Below are positions 16,336 through 26,125 of a DNA stretch of 64,000 nt, piece by piece. The translations under genes and the position numbers were made by a program. How positions within the stretch are numbered: the first letter of the stretch is position 1; each line of letters starts with the position of its first letter. The DNA lies in assembly GCA_002238505.1 (NCBI GenBank), contig MPMM01000007.1, positions 78,906 through 142,905 on the forward strand, given 5' to 3'. Under the pieces are notes generated by a model, which was given only the letters and a program-made list of their open reading frames with translations, was not told the DNA's origin and searched no databases. The DNA is from SAR202 cluster bacterium bin22. GTDB taxonomy: Bacteria > Chloroflexota > Dehalococcoidia > Lucifugimonadales > UBA3495.

Positions 16336-17841
16336 TTAATTTCCGTCTCTTGCATCAGCAGGAACTTTTTCGTCAAGTGCATTGGCTAAGAGAATTGCCC
16401 ATTCGAAATTGTTGAGCAAATCAATGACACGCTCAATATCGTCTCTATTCAACCGACTCCTAGGTGTGCTACGTCGAATTGACTCGGTAAGCTGCTCAAC
16501 TAACTCGCGCCGCCCATCATCTTCAATGCGGTCGAGGATAGCTAGCACGCTTTTTAGGTTGTGCTCTTTGAAACGTAGTACATCACCCTCGTTGGTAAAT
16601 GACTCAAGAACTACTCCTTGAACCACGCTGCGAGACCACTGAACTGGACCCTTGGCAAGTCCCTCCAAGAAGTCAATTGCTAAGTTTGCTGTACCTTCTG
16701 CAGCTTGAAGGATGTTGCGCCCTAAGTCAATTTGTTGCTCTTCAGTTAACTCAGAAGCGTTCTCAGGACCGTTCGACTCTATCATCCTCATCGCTGGATT
16801 TTGTACATACCAGTTATGCGCTTTAAGTGCATCGATCAAATTCTCGAAACAAGTCCCTGTCGAGAGTTCAGATTTCAGAATCGTATTGATAGGTGCGTTG
16901 GAAATATGATCGAGAAATCGCGTATGTTGGCGAGCCGACAAAACACCGTCTGAATTCAGCTTCTCTACAAGAGTAAGCAGGCTTGGTTGGATTGCGGATT
17001 CTTCCAACAGCATACTAACCATCGAATCTTGAGCTAACTCTCCAATGCCAGGAAATATCGCACTACTGCTACAAACGCGGGGCAATGTCTTGGGGTAATT
17101 GTTGACCTTATTGTGCCACTCTTCGGAGCTGAGCAGAGCTACGCTGACCTCTTCCAACATGGCATGACAAAACCACAAACCCCGGCGGAAGAAGACTGAC
17201 ATACTAGGGTCATCGGCAAACTTCTCCAATTCGTTCCAGTATTGATCCATGAACCACGGGTAGAGTTGTTCATCCAGTCTCGGTAGAATTCTCTTGGCAA
17301 AAGAGGAAACGGCGATTTCAAGGTCATCGAGATAGCTTCTATTCTCCAACAAGTTCTTAAGTAAATCTCGCGCGAATCCATGTCGCAACTTTACTGGCTT
17401 TGACAGTACTAATTCGACGACTTCTGATGCTGCTTCTATCACCTTTTCTTCTGAGGGAGCTTCCTCGTAGGGATGTCCATAAACGCATCTCATATCATAA
17501 ATATGTGATAGGACAGTCAGTTGCGACCCGGACAGAAAACCATATTCTTTGGCCTCTTCTAAGAGAAACTTGTCCACCGCCTTGTGACTTTGCTCCATGT
17601 CCTCAAACTGGCCAACGATTTTTCCTGCCACATTGTCCCGGACCGCAGCTTCTTTAAATCTTCGCTTCAGTGACTCTGCACAGGCCAGCCCAATTACAAT
17701 ATAAGCCGAACGCAAAGCACCTACCTTGGACGCTTTTACTGCTTCCTCAAATAAGGGCTTATCTTCTGGCACCAAAATTCTGTCAAAATACTCTGCAAGA
17801 TCAGCTGAACCTTGGATTAGCTGCTGGTTCGTTACTTCCAT
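16336..17841 (-). CDS. large HEPN-motif protein, function unknown
   Basis: 501 residues from the ATG at 17841 (AAGGA upstream). I recognise no named family over its full length. The N-terminal 150 residues are helical and contain R118-C-V-Y-G-H123, the R-phi-x3-H pattern of HEPN ribonucleases, after a helix GALRSAYIVIGLACAESL typical of HEPN domains. The remaining 350 residues are mostly helical, without a nuclease, ATPase or membrane motif that I can see. The gene is clearly A/T-richer than its surroundings and abuts the 3' end of tRNA-Val, a common integration point, although no integrase is present. A toxin or anti-phage RNase role is inferred. No small partner gene is adjacent. Confidence 0.75.
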   Translation of the reverse strand: MEVTNQQLIQGSADLAEYFDRILVPEDKPLFEEAVKASKVGALRSAYIVIGLACAESLKRRFKEAAVRDNVAGKIVGQFEDMEQSHKAVDKFLLEEAKEYGFLSGSQLTVLSHIYDMRCVYGHPYEEAPSEEKVIEAASEVVELVLSKPVKLRHGFARDLLKNLLENRSYLDDLEIAVSSFAKRILPRLDEQLYPWFMDQYWNELEKFADDPSMSVFFRRGLWFCHAMLEEVSVALLSSEEWHNKVNNYPKTLPRVCSSSAIFPGIGELAQDSMVSMLLEESAIQPSLLTLVEKLNSDGVLSARQHTRFLDHISNAPINTILKSELSTGTCFENLIDALKAHNWYVQNPAMRMIESNGPENASELTEEQQIDLGRNILQAAEGTANLAIDFLEGLAKGPVQWSRSVVQGVVLESFTNEGDVLRFKEHNLKSVLAILDRIEDDGRRELVEQLTESIRRSTPRSRLNRDDIERVIDLLNNFEWAILLANALDEKVPADARDGN

Positions 17842-17934
17842 ATGGAGAACAATCCTTCTCAAGTCACATTTGGGAATGAGATGCCGACACCTGATCTATC
17901 AGGTCTTTCGGAGTGCCCACCATTCATCTCCCCC

Positions 17935-18702
17935 CTAAGCCCCCACAAAGTCCCTTACCGCCGTGAAGTATTCGTTGATGCCCCGGTAGAGCAGGTCGTT
18001 GTGGCCGGCCCCGGGGATGGTGAGGATGTTCTTCTGCTGGGAAGCGAAGCTGTCGTACATTTCCCGGGCCTGCTCCACCGGCGCCAGGGTATCCACTTCT
18101 CCGTGGATTACCAGGGCCGGCATACTGATGGAGGCCACCTTTGCCCGATAGCCGGCTTCCAGCGCTTTCGCCGTGGCCGGGTCCACCCCGTGGCAGAAAT
18201 TGCCGAGGATGGGGCGTCCGCTTTCGATGATTACGCCCTTCAGCGCGCCTTCGGGGCTGCTGGTCGCCAGTTCAAAGGCGGCGTGACGGCCCATAGAGCG
18301 GCCCATCACGTAGAGGTCGCCCGTGAACTGCCCGGCCTCCAGGATTCGGCCAACCTCCTCCCGCACCTGGTGGGCGTCGGCCAGCATGGAGCTGAAGGTG
18401 GGGAGGCCGCCGCTGTTGCCGTAGCCCCGATAGTCGGCCACGAAGAAGTTGATTCCTACCTGGTTATAAACCGGGGCGATGTTATCGTAGTCTGCGGCCG
18501 TTTCACCGTTGCCGTAGAAGAAGAGGATGGTGGGCTGGCCCCGGCCGACGGGAAAGAAGCGGCAGGAGAGGCTGATATCATCGGCGACGGGCACCGCAAA
18601 GTCCTGGGCGCCGGAGGGCGTGGGCGTCCAGTTGCGCCGGGGATAGAAGGAGTTCATGGAGATCTCGGGCCGGTCCAGCGCCGAGTAGTCTGTTGTCGTC
18701 AT
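17935..18702 (-). CDS. alpha/beta hydrolase
   Basis: 255 residues. Nucleophile motif GRSMGR with Ser136, then a likely Asp in HGEVDTLAP and His in GAGHNDLLY. The build is that of small ABHD17/serine aminopeptidase-type hydrolases. No signal peptide or membrane anchor is visible, so the protein is cytoplasmic. The substrate cannot be predicted. A period-9 repeat element separates its start from the end of nudC upstream on the same strand. Confidence 0.88.
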   Translation of the reverse strand: MTTTDYSALDRPEISMNSFYPRRNWTPTPSGAQDFAVPVADDISLSCRFFPVGRGQPTILFFYGNGETAADYDNIAPVYNQVGINFFVADYRGYGNSGGLPTFSSMLADAHQVREEVGRILEAGQFTGDLYVMGRSMGRHAAFELATSSPEGALKGVIIESGRPILGNFCHGVDPATAKALEAGYRAKVASISMPALVIHGEVDTLAPVEQAREMYDSFASQQKNILTIPGAGHNDLLYRGINEYFTAVRDFVGA

Positions 18703-18720
18703 ACTTCGCTCTTCAGTCCT

Positions 18721-18834
18721 AATTTACATGGATGGACAGGATGAACAGGATGGGGTTGGTTGAAGGCGGGAAGAATTTGCGCAGGCGACCCGGCCAAATC
18801 CTGTCTATCCTGTCCATCCATGTTTGAATCCCTC
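18721..18834. repeat. Period-9 inverted-repeat element, copy 2
   Basis: The left arm begins TTTACATGGATGGACAGGAT (about 18723-18752). The right arm (about 18796-18834) reads ATCCTGTCTATCCTGTCC and ends CCATGTTTGAATC. About 45 bp lie between the arms. This is the best preserved two-armed copy and sits between the alpha/beta hydrolase and nudC. Confidence 0.8.
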
Positions 18835-18847
18835 GTTTGAATCCCCT

Positions 18848-19786
18848 CTAAACCTCGCGGTAGGCCCAGGCCCTGATCAGGTGGTGGGCGATGGCAATGG
18901 GGCCGGGGAGTCGCAGCTTTTCGCTCTTTTCCTCCAGGGCCAGCAGCACTTCCGAGCGATCGAACCACTGCACGTCGGTCATTTCCTCGTTGTCCATGTT
19001 GATGCTGGTGCTGTCGGCCTCGGCGTGGCAGCCAATCATCAGGGAGGAGGGGAAGGGCCAGGGCTGGGAGGAGTGATACCGGACCTGCTTCACCCGGATG
19101 CCGGCCTCCTCCATAACCTCCCGGGCCACGGCCTCCTCGATGGCCTCTCCCTGGTCCATGAAACCGGCCAGGGCCGAGTAGCGGTTCATGGCCTGCAGCC
19201 GCCCCCGGGACTGGCCCAGCAGGCAGCGGTCGCCATCGGAAACCAGCATGATGATCACCGGATCGGTCCTGGGGAAGTGCTCGGCCCTGCAGGCGGGACA
19301 CTCCCGCTTCTGCCCGCCCCGCTTCACCAGGGTGGCCTGGCCGCAGACGGAGCAGAAGCCGTGGCGGCTGTGCCAGTTCACCTGGGCCCGTCCCTGGGCC
19401 ATGATGCCGGCCTCGGCCGGGCTGAGCACGGTTTCGGCAGCGGCCCGGGCTTCCTCGAAACGGTAGCCGCCCATGGCTTCCACGGCCACTGCGGCAGGTT
19501 CGTCCTTGCCCAGGTCGATGGCAAAGTAGGTCGTGCCCTCCTGCATCCCCAGCAGCAGGGGCACCGGGTCGGTGACGTGGGGAGCCAGGTCCTGCCAGCC
19601 CAGCCAGCCCAGGGCCGGCTCGCCGTTTCCCGTGACCGCCGCGCTCACCAGGACGTGAGGCCCCCGCATGGGCAGGAAGCGGCTGTCCGGGTCGGTGGCC
19701 CTGGAGGCAATCCAGTCCTCGTCGCGGCGTTCAACCTCGCCCCGGTCCAGTGGATTGCCGGCGAAAACGTGCTGATAGAAGTCCAT
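18848..19786 (-). CDS. nudC: NAD(+) diphosphatase / RNA-decapping Nudix hydrolase NudC
   Basis: 312 residues. A four-cysteine zinc ribbon (Cys145, 148, 163, 166) precedes the Nudix box at 208-230 (GFMDQGEAIEEAV and REVMEEAGI). The NudC-specific motif SQPWPFPSSL follows at 240-249 and determines NAD(H) recognition. The family cleaves NADH to NMNH and AMP and removes NAD caps from RNA in the cytoplasm. The length is slightly above E. coli NudC because of the N-terminal domain. Confidence 0.96.
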   Translation of the reverse strand: MDFYQHVFAGNPLDRGEVERRDEDWIASRATDPDSRFLPMRGPHVLVSAAVTGNGEPALGWLGWQDLAPHVTDPVPLLLGMQEGTTYFAIDLGKDEPAAVAVEAMGGYRFEEARAAAETVLSPAEAGIMAQGRAQVNWHSRHGFCSVCGQATLVKRGGQKRECPACRAEHFPRTDPVIIMLVSDGDRCLLGQSRGRLQAMNRYSALAGFMDQGEAIEEAVAREVMEEAGIRVKQVRYHSSQPWPFPSSLMIGCHAEADSTSINMDNEEMTDVQWFDRSEVLLALEEKSEKLRLPGPIAIAHHLIRAWAYREV

Positions 19787-19814
19787 GAACAGGGCCTCCC
19801 CCTATAGCGTAGAT

Positions 19815-19907
19815 TTGTCCAGGAATATACACGAACCGAATATACACGAATGGGTACGAATATTCTAACCGGCGAATATCAGTGAACCTTCGCGGCCTTA
19901 CGCGGAC
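19815..19907. repeat. TTCGTGG-type intergenic repeat, copy 2
   Basis: Tandem-like TATACACGAA motifs are followed by GGTACGAATATTC and AACCTTCGCGGCCTTACGCGG. It is related to the elements at 7615 and 36958. It lies between nudC and the S9 peptidase. Confidence 0.55.
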
Positions 19908-21866
19908 TTACAGCTGGAGATTCTCGATGTCCACCGGTTCTACGTCGTCGGCCAGCTCAAAGCCGAAGACTCGGGAATAGAAATAAAGCTCCCCGTCCAG
20001 GGCGCGGCGGATGTTTCCGGCGCGCCGGAAGCCGTGCTGCTCACCTTCGAAGGGTATGTAGGCGCAGGGCAGACCCTTGGCCCGCACCGCCTCGAACATC
20101 AGCTCTGCCTGGCTGGGCGGAACTATTCGGTCTTCCAGTCCCTGGAACAGGATCAGGGGACAGGACAGGCCGCCGGTGTGGTAAATGGGCGACCGCGCTT
20201 CGTACAGGTCCTGCCGTTCCGGGTACGGGCCGATGAGGCTGTCCAGGTAGCGGGACTCGAACTTGTGGGTATCCTGGGCCAGGGCCGCCAGGTCGCTGAC
20301 CCCGTAGTGGCTGGCGCCGGCCTGGAAAACGTCGCGGAAGGCCAGGGCCGCCAGGGTGGTGTAGCCGCCGGCGCTGCCCCCGTCGATGGCCAGCCGGCTG
20401 CCGTCCACATCGCCCCGCTCCACCAGGTGACGGGCGCCGTTGATGCAGTCGTCCACGTCCACGATGCCCCACTGTCCCTTTAGCCGGTCGCGGTACTCCC
20501 TTCCGTAGCCGGTGCTGCCCCCGTAATTGACGTCCAGCACGCCAATGCCCCGGCTGGTCCAGTACTGGATGGAGAGACTCAGGGATACCGAGGTGGCCGC
20601 CGTTGGCCCTCCGTGGCTCTTGACCAGCAGGGGCGGCTTCTCCCCCTCGGGGGCCGCGTAGTCCTGGTTGCGGGGCGGGTAGTAAAAGGCGTGGGCGGTG
20701 AGGCCGTTTTCCGTGGGGAACTCGATGGCCCGGGGGGTGGACAGGTATCCGGCGTCCACCCTGGTCGCCGAGGCCCGGCGCAGGCTGGCCACCGAGTTGT
20801 CGGCCAGGTCCAGGCGCTGGATGGACACGGGCTGGGACGGTGAACCGGCGGCAAAGACTGCCTGCCCGGAATCCACCTTCAGGTCGGTGCGGCCCAGCTC
20901 CGCCTGGGGCAGGTCCAGGTCTTCCAGCTGCCCCGTCCCGGTATCGAGCGAGCAGATGCTCCAGCTGCCCCGGTTGTTTATGCCGCAGATAATCCGGTGG
21001 GCGGAGACAAATCCGTAGGTGCCCATGCCGAAAACCCAGTGGGGCTTGCCAAACTCCCGGTCCAGGGGCGCGGTTACCGGTTCGACCTGGCCGTCTCCGT
21101 TGCGCCGGTACAGGTTCCACCAGTTGGTCCGGTCGGAAGCGAAATAGAGCCGGCCGTCGGGAGCCCATTCGGGCTGCAGGATGGACTCCGCCGGCCCGCC
21201 GGCCACCAGCGCGGGAACTCCCAGGTGGCCGTCCCCGGATACCGGCGCGACCCACAGTTCCGTACCGTCCCAGGGCATGTTGGGGTGGTCCCACGAAAGC
21301 CAGGCCAGTTGAGAACCGTCGGGACTGAGGCGGGGAGCGGCATAGAAATCGCTGCCGGAAACCAGGGTAGTGATGGCGCCGTCGGCCAGGGACACCGCCG
21401 CCAGGGTATTGACCGGTTCGTGTCCGCCGGCCGTGTGGTCTTCGTGGACGCATACCAGGCGGTTGCGGGCGGTGTCCACCACGAAGTCGGCGTAGCGCAG
21501 GCCACCGGCGAGACTGGGTTCGGCGGTAACCGGTTGCGGCTCTCCACCCACCGGCTGGCGGTAAAGCCGCTGGTCTTCAAAGTTGGTGAAATAGATGACC
21601 CCGTCGGACACGGCAAAGTCTCCCTCGCCGTACTCATGGACCCGGGTGCGCACGTTGAACGGCCGGGGCGTCATGTCCTCCGTGTCGCCGTTGGGGGCGC
21701 GCCGGACAATGACCCGGCGGCCGCCCTCCGAGGGGCGGGACTCCAGCCAGTAGATGTCGCCGCCGTCCAGGGCGACGCCGCCGAAACCCACCGCCTCGGC
21801 GACGATGGACTCGGAGGTTATGGGGGACTTCCAGGAACCGTAGGGGGCCGTGGTGGGCATGGTCAT
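19908..21866 (-). CDS. S9 family peptidase (acylaminoacyl/dipeptidyl peptidase type)
   Basis: 652 residues. The N-terminal two thirds form a WD40-like beta-propeller ([21 protein letters not shown]). The C-terminal alpha/beta hydrolase has HGGPT (418-422), catalytic Ser498 in GGSAGGY, Asp in [10 protein letters not shown] and His in GEQHGF. The family removes N-terminal residues or dipeptides from small peptides in the cytoplasm; no signal peptide is seen. The ATG at 21866 is very close to AGGTG; the second ATG at 21860 has better spacing and may be the true start. Confidence 0.93.
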   Translation of the reverse strand: MTMPTTAPYGSWKSPITSESIVAEAVGFGGVALDGGDIYWLESRPSEGGRRVIVRRAPNGDTEDMTPRPFNVRTRVHEYGEGDFAVSDGVIYFTNFEDQRLYRQPVGGEPQPVTAEPSLAGGLRYADFVVDTARNRLVCVHEDHTAGGHEPVNTLAAVSLADGAITTLVSGSDFYAAPRLSPDGSQLAWLSWDHPNMPWDGTELWVAPVSGDGHLGVPALVAGGPAESILQPEWAPDGRLYFASDRTNWWNLYRRNGDGQVEPVTAPLDREFGKPHWVFGMGTYGFVSAHRIICGINNRGSWSICSLDTGTGQLEDLDLPQAELGRTDLKVDSGQAVFAAGSPSQPVSIQRLDLADNSVASLRRASATRVDAGYLSTPRAIEFPTENGLTAHAFYYPPRNQDYAAPEGEKPPLLVKSHGGPTAATSVSLSLSIQYWTSRGIGVLDVNYGGSTGYGREYRDRLKGQWGIVDVDDCINGARHLVERGDVDGSRLAIDGGSAGGYTTLAALAFRDVFQAGASHYGVSDLAALAQDTHKFESRYLDSLIGPYPERQDLYEARSPIYHTGGLSCPLILFQGLEDRIVPPSQAELMFEAVRAKGLPCAYIPFEGEQHGFRRAGNIRRALDGELYFYSRVFGFELADDVEPVDIENLQL

Positions 21867-22054
21867 TCACCTGTATCTGATATCTGGTATGAATTGAGGC
21901 AATGGTACCACAGCGATTTCGGCGCTCCGGCAGCACTCTCTCGCATCACCCGGGAGGTAAATTGCGCACTATTCAGAGCGCCGAAATCTTTGTGATAGAA
22001 TCACGGCCACTCGGCGACCAGCGAGAACATAACCCTGAAATACGAGGTTCAGTG

Positions 22055-23071
22055 ATGTCCTTCTACACCTATGTTTCCATTTCCGGCGAAGGCAAGATCC
22101 TGCGGTTTTCCCTGGACCCCTCCGACGGCAGCCTGGAACTGCTGGGAGAGACGGCGGCCCCGGGAAGGCCGGCGCCCATGGCGGCCAGCCCGGACCGGGG
22201 CTACGTTTACGTGGGCCGGCGGGACGACCTGGAGGTTTCCAGCTTCCGGCTGGATGCGGCCACCGGCGACCTGGGGCTGGTGGGTACGGCGGGGCTGGAG
22301 TCGGACCCCTGCTTCATGTCCACCGACCGGGCTGGCCGCTACCTGTTGTCGGCCTACTACAATGCCGGCCATGCCGCCGTCCACGCCATTGGCGGCGACG
22401 GGGCGGTATCCGGACCGCCGGTGGAGTGGGTGGCCACGGGCACCGGCGCTCACTGCTTCCAGACCGACCCCACCAACCGCTACGGCTACGTGCCTCACAT
22501 CGCCGCCGGCCCCGGCCCCAACGCCATTTTCCAGTTCCGGTTCGACGGGGAGACGGGCCGCATCACGCCCAACGATCCGCCCCGGGTCAGTCCGGAAAAC
22601 CCGGATGGGCCCCGCCACTTTTGCTTTCACCCCAGCCGGGACATCATTTACGTGTCCAACGAGCAGGGCTGCAGCGTGACGGGCTACAACCTGGACCCGG
22701 CCACGGGCGGCCTCAGCCCCTTCCAGACCCTCTCCACCCTGCCCGAGGGTTTCAGCGAGCGCAACAGCTGCTCCCAGATCCAGATAACCCCCAACGGCAA
22801 GTACGTCTATGCCCCCAACCGGGGCCACAACAGCATTGCCGGTTTCGCGGTGGGCGACGATGGTCGTTTGACGGCGCTGGGCCAGACTCCATCGGAGGCG
22901 GTGCCCCGGGCCTTTGGCATCGACCCCACGGGCAGCTACCTCTATTCGGCGGGGCTGGAGTCGGGAAAACTGGCGGCCTTCCGCATTGACGACGCCACCG
23001 GCGCGCTGGAACGCATCGACACCTACGACGTCGGCGAGGGCCCCATGTGGGTGCTGATTGTAGAGGTGTAG
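22055..23071 (+). CDS. lactonase family seven-bladed beta-propeller (6-phosphogluconolactonase-like)
   Basis: 338 residues from the ATG at 22055, GAGG upstream; the frame is open further upstream but without a start of this quality. Repeats of about 45 residues such as DPSDGSLELLGE, ITPNGKYVYAPNRGHNSIAGF and GIDPTGSYLYSAG match the YbhE/Pgl2-type lactonase propeller. Family members hydrolyse 6-phosphogluconolactone or other lactones (for example muconolactone). The substrate here is not certain. No signal peptide is present. Confidence 0.88.
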   Translation: MSFYTYVSISGEGKILRFSLDPSDGSLELLGETAAPGRPAPMAASPDRGYVYVGRRDDLEVSSFRLDAATGDLGLVGTAGLESDPCFMSTDRAGRYLLSAYYNAGHAAVHAIGGDGAVSGPPVEWVATGTGAHCFQTDPTNRYGYVPHIAAGPGPNAIFQFRFDGETGRITPNDPPRVSPENPDGPRHFCFHPSRDIIYVSNEQGCSVTGYNLDPATGGLSPFQTLSTLPEGFSERNSCSQIQITPNGKYVYAPNRGHNSIAGFAVGDDGRLTALGQTPSEAVPRAFGIDPTGSYLYSAGLESGKLAAFRIDDATGALERIDTYDVGEGPMWVLIVEV

Positions 23072-23076
23072 GAATT

Positions 23077-23166
23077 AAACATGGATGGACAGGATAAACA
23101 GGATTTTTCTTGCCCCAACTCATCCTGTCCATCCTGTCCATCCTGTTAATCCATGTTTGAATCAAC
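23077..23166. repeat. Period-9 inverted-repeat element, copy 3
   Basis: ATGGATGGACAGGATAAACA on the left and CATCCTGTCCATCCTGTCC plus CCATGTTTGAATC on the right. It lies between the convergent lactonase and DUF2851 genes, where a hairpin could also end both transcripts. Confidence 0.8.
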
Positions 23167-23173
23167 GTTTGAA

Positions 23174-24454
23174 TCAACCGGCCAGCTGCCGATGGAGGTG
23201 GATCAGGCCCTGCTGGCGGCGGGCGGTTGTGACCACGGCGCCCCATTCCGGAGCCAGCAGTTGCTCCGCCATTTCCCGGGTTATTTCGTTGGGCTGCAGC
23301 CTGGGGAATTTCTCGTAGAGGGCCTGGGCCGGGGACTCTTCAGTATTACCGCACCGGGCATGGCAGAAGGGCAAGACCACGTTGACGGCCATGTCCCGGG
23401 CCCGGGCATCACCGACAAAGGCCTGCCCAGCGCTGTCTCCCTTGACTGCCAGGGCGGCGGTCAGCGCCGCGGGTTTGCCGCCGTCCACCTTTACGGCCAG
23501 GGCGGTTGCCAGCGGGTCTTCTGCCCCTGTAGCTGGACCTGCTAGGCAGCGGGCCAGGAGACGGGACGCGCCGCCAATGCGGTGGCGAGGATGGTTGGCC
23601 GGCCGCACCCGGAAGGTGTGCCACTCGTCAGCATTGAGGGCAGGCCCGTAACCGGGCGGGCGGCGTCTCCGCCTTTCTTCCGCCGGCGCCAGGCCGGACA
23701 CTTCCAGCAGCCGTTCCTCAATCGCCGACGCTCGCTCTTCGGGCGGTAGCGCCAGCGCTTCGGCGGCCAGGCTCTGCCACGGCGCCCTCTGGGCCAGCTT
23801 GAGGAAGGGCTGGCGGTTGGCCCGGTAGCCCAGCGCCTCCATCAGGGCCTCGTACAGGGTCTGGGCCGGGGACTGTTCCCGCATCAGGGCGGCAAAGATG
23901 GCGGCCTTTGCCCGAAAACGGGCGTCGCCGGCGGCGTCCAGCAGAACGCCCATCCCCTGCGCGTCTTCAGGCCGTCCCCAGCCCTTCCTTTCCAGCAGGG
24001 GCCACAGGCCCGCGCTCGCGGCGGTTCCTGGGCCGGCCGCGCTGTCTGTTTCCGCAGCAGGCTCTTCCTCTTCCAGCAAAGAGGCGAGAGAAATCACCGG
24101 GGCCCGGTGGCCGTTTTGCAGGTTGGTGACCTGGGGTACGGTTTCCAGGGCGGCGTGGAGCACCACCCCGTTGTAATTGGGGTCGTCGGCGTGACCGTGG
24201 GCGTACCAGTCCTGCTGGCGCAGGTGCAGTTCCACGTCGCCCTGCACCAGGCCCAGGCCTTCCACCTCCAGCAGGGCGTCACGGAAGTCGGGTCCGGCGG
24301 CGGTGCCGGGACGGCCCGGGTACAGCACCCGAACCCGGCGGCCGGCGGAGGTGCGGAACTCCCGCTGGCGGGCCGCCCGTTTCTGCCACAGGCGGGCCAG
24401 GGCCTTTTCCGGTAGGGGCTGGTATTCCTCTTTTCTTTCCAGCAGCGTAGGCAT
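23174..24454 (-). CDS. DUF2851 family protein
   Basis: 426 residues. The N-terminal GTAAGPDFRDALLEVEGLGLVQGDVELHL and the W..HGH..DPNYNGVVLHAAL segment are the DUF2851 hallmark; conserved Asp, Glu and His suggest a metal-dependent, possibly nuclease-like site, but the function is unknown. The C-terminal half has the RPANHPRHRI segment also seen in the family, then helices. No signal peptide is present. The neighbours give no functional hint. Confidence 0.85.
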   Translation of the reverse strand: MPTLLERKEEYQPLPEKALARLWQKRAARQREFRTSAGRRVRVLYPGRPGTAAGPDFRDALLEVEGLGLVQGDVELHLRQQDWYAHGHADDPNYNGVVLHAALETVPQVTNLQNGHRAPVISLASLLEEEEPAAETDSAAGPGTAASAGLWPLLERKGWGRPEDAQGMGVLLDAAGDARFRAKAAIFAALMREQSPAQTLYEALMEALGYRANRQPFLKLAQRAPWQSLAAEALALPPEERASAIEERLLEVSGLAPAEERRRRRPPGYGPALNADEWHTFRVRPANHPRHRIGGASRLLARCLAGPATGAEDPLATALAVKVDGGKPAALTAALAVKGDSAGQAFVGDARARDMAVNVVLPFCHARCGNTEESPAQALYEKFPRLQPNEITREMAEQLLAPEWGAVVTTARRQQGLIHLHRQLAG

Positions 24455-24670
24455 AACTGGTACTGGTTTAGCACCAATGGACGCGCCTGTCCATTACCAC
24501 GGAAGCCGTGGTAGGAAGATTGCGGTGTTCTTCGTGGCGCCCCGTATTTCGGGCTTATTGAATTTCCTCCCAACTCGGGGCCACTCTATTGCAGGGTCAG
24601 GGTGGGCGCGACTCAATACTCCGCTTAACCAGGACAACAGCTATTCCAGGCGTCCCGGGGTGGGCTCGTT

Positions 24671-26125
24671 CTATCGCTGGGGGATCATCCTTAGCAGGTA
24701 AGTCCTTGACGAATTCTCCATGCCCAGTACCTCGTTCATGGTCAGGGGGGGTTCTTCCCTGGGTTTGAACTGAAACCGGTTCAACAGGCGGGTCGCGAAA
24801 AGCCAGATGGCGGACTCCGCAAGTTCGCGTACTATAGCGGCCTCCTGGTTGACCCCAAGAGTAATTCCAAAGGGCATGACCGGCGCCGTTTGGGAGTTGT
24901 CGGGTCCGGACCCGAGTCGTTCTGAACGGGACCGTTCGGGCAGAAACCGTTTGGGGCGGAACACCTGGGGTAATGCCCAGAACCGCTCGTCGTGATGGAT
25001 AGCATAAATATTGACCAGCGCCTGGGATCCGGCCGGCACGTGGTAACCGCCTATCTCCGTGGACCGGATCGCCCGGAGCGGCGAGGAGAGGGGCGTAACG
25101 GTCAGGTAGCGCATGCACTCGGTGATGCAGGCTAAGGTGTAGGGCAAGTCTCCGCGATCATCGGACGTCGGCGCCTCACCCCAGCCCAGCACCCGCTCCA
25201 TCTCTTCGTGGATCCCCGCTTGAATTACAGGCCGGTTGGCCAGCAGCACCAACAGCCAGCCCAGCAGCCGGCCCAGCCCTGAGGGCGCACCGGTCAGGAC
25301 GTGGCAACAGAGGCTGCGCACTTCGGACCAGTCCAGGGTTCCCTCTGCCTGGGCGGCCAGCATGATTTCCGCCAGGCAGGTGGGTTGGGCTGGGTCGAAC
25401 TCGGGCCTCAGGCGTACCCCGTCAATCAGGCCGGCCACTATCCTGTCCCGGTCCAGTTGCGGCAGTTTCGACTCCTGTCTCGGCCTCTTCGTGTGACACT
25501 TGAGCGAGGAAAGGAGGTTGGAAGGGTGCAGGGAGTTGTTGGTGGCGTTGGTCCAGGCGGTGTGCTCCCGCAATTGGCTCTTCAGGCTCAGAAAATCCAG
25601 CGAATCATGGCGACTGTTGCCGAAAACGGCGCGGAAGCTCAGGTTGTAATCAATATTATCCAGCTCCCGTGTGGGGTTGATGAACTTTCCCCATTCCGAC
25701 AGATGTTGCCATCGTTCCAGCAGTTCTTCCACCATGGGTTCCGCGTGGTTGTGCACCAGCATCTGCCGAACGCCCGGCCCAGACAGTTTCTGCTCGGTGA
25801 AGCGGCGTAACAGCAACCTTTTGTTGCGACCAGCAGTGCCCGGGAGGTCTTGACCCTGGTTCGAGTCCGGTCCAGTGTGCGGAGAATCCAGTTGCCATGT
25901 ATTGGCCTGCTGGAATGCTTCAACCATCAATTCCGGGTGGCTTATGACCACCGTGGGCACATTGCCGATGTGGAAGAGGAATACGTCGCCGTATCGCCTG
26001 GCCAGCCGACCCAGGCTCTGGTGGTCCGGCGCCTTGACCAGGAAAGGCAGTGCGCCCAGCAGCGGCAGACTTCGGGGCCCAGGAGGCAACTGGGGCGGCG
26101 CCAAAATGGTAGAAGCTTGCATCAC
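24671..26125 (-). CDS. cytochrome P450-like protein lacking the heme-ligand cysteine
   Basis: 484 residues from GTG at 26125; ATG at 26122 is equally possible, with AAGGAG upstream. The P450 fold is recognisable: proline-rich PPGPRSLPLLG hinge at 14-24, ExxR as ECMR at 336-339, and the FRPKRF segment at 389-394. The heme loop, however, reads PFGITLGVNQEAA (418-430), with Asn426 where Cys is needed and without the usual Arg. The I-helix acid/Thr pair is also absent (LTGAPSG, 277-283). It cannot be an ordinary P450 monooxygenase. There is no internal stop or frameshift, so the protein seems to be kept as a folded, heme-less or unusual heme protein. Confidence 0.8.
   Translation of the reverse strand: MMQASTILAPPQLPPGPRSLPLLGALPFLVKAPDHQSLGRLARRYGDVFLFHIGNVPTVVISHPELMVEAFQQANTWQLDSPHTGPDSNQGQDLPGTAGRNKRLLLRRFTEQKLSGPGVRQMLVHNHAEPMVEELLERWQHLSEWGKFINPTRELDNIDYNLSFRAVFGNSRHDSLDFLSLKSQLREHTAWTNATNNSLHPSNLLSSLKCHTKRPRQESKLPQLDRDRIVAGLIDGVRLRPEFDPAQPTCLAEIMLAAQAEGTLDWSEVRSLCCHVLTGAPSGLGRLLGWLLVLLANRPVIQAGIHEEMERVLGWGEAPTSDDRGDLPYTLACITECMRYLTVTPLSSPLRAIRSTEIGGYHVPAGSQALVNIYAIHHDERFWALPQVFRPKRFLPERSRSERLGSGPDNSQTAPVMPFGITLGVNQEAAIVRELAESAIWLFATRLLNRFQFKPREEPPLTMNEVLGMENSSRTYLLRMIPQR

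Noticed and set aside
16319..17862. Integrated genomic island at tRNA-Val
   Set aside because: There is no integrase and no second copy of the tRNA 3' end in the window, so only a gene of foreign look next to a tRNA can be claimed.
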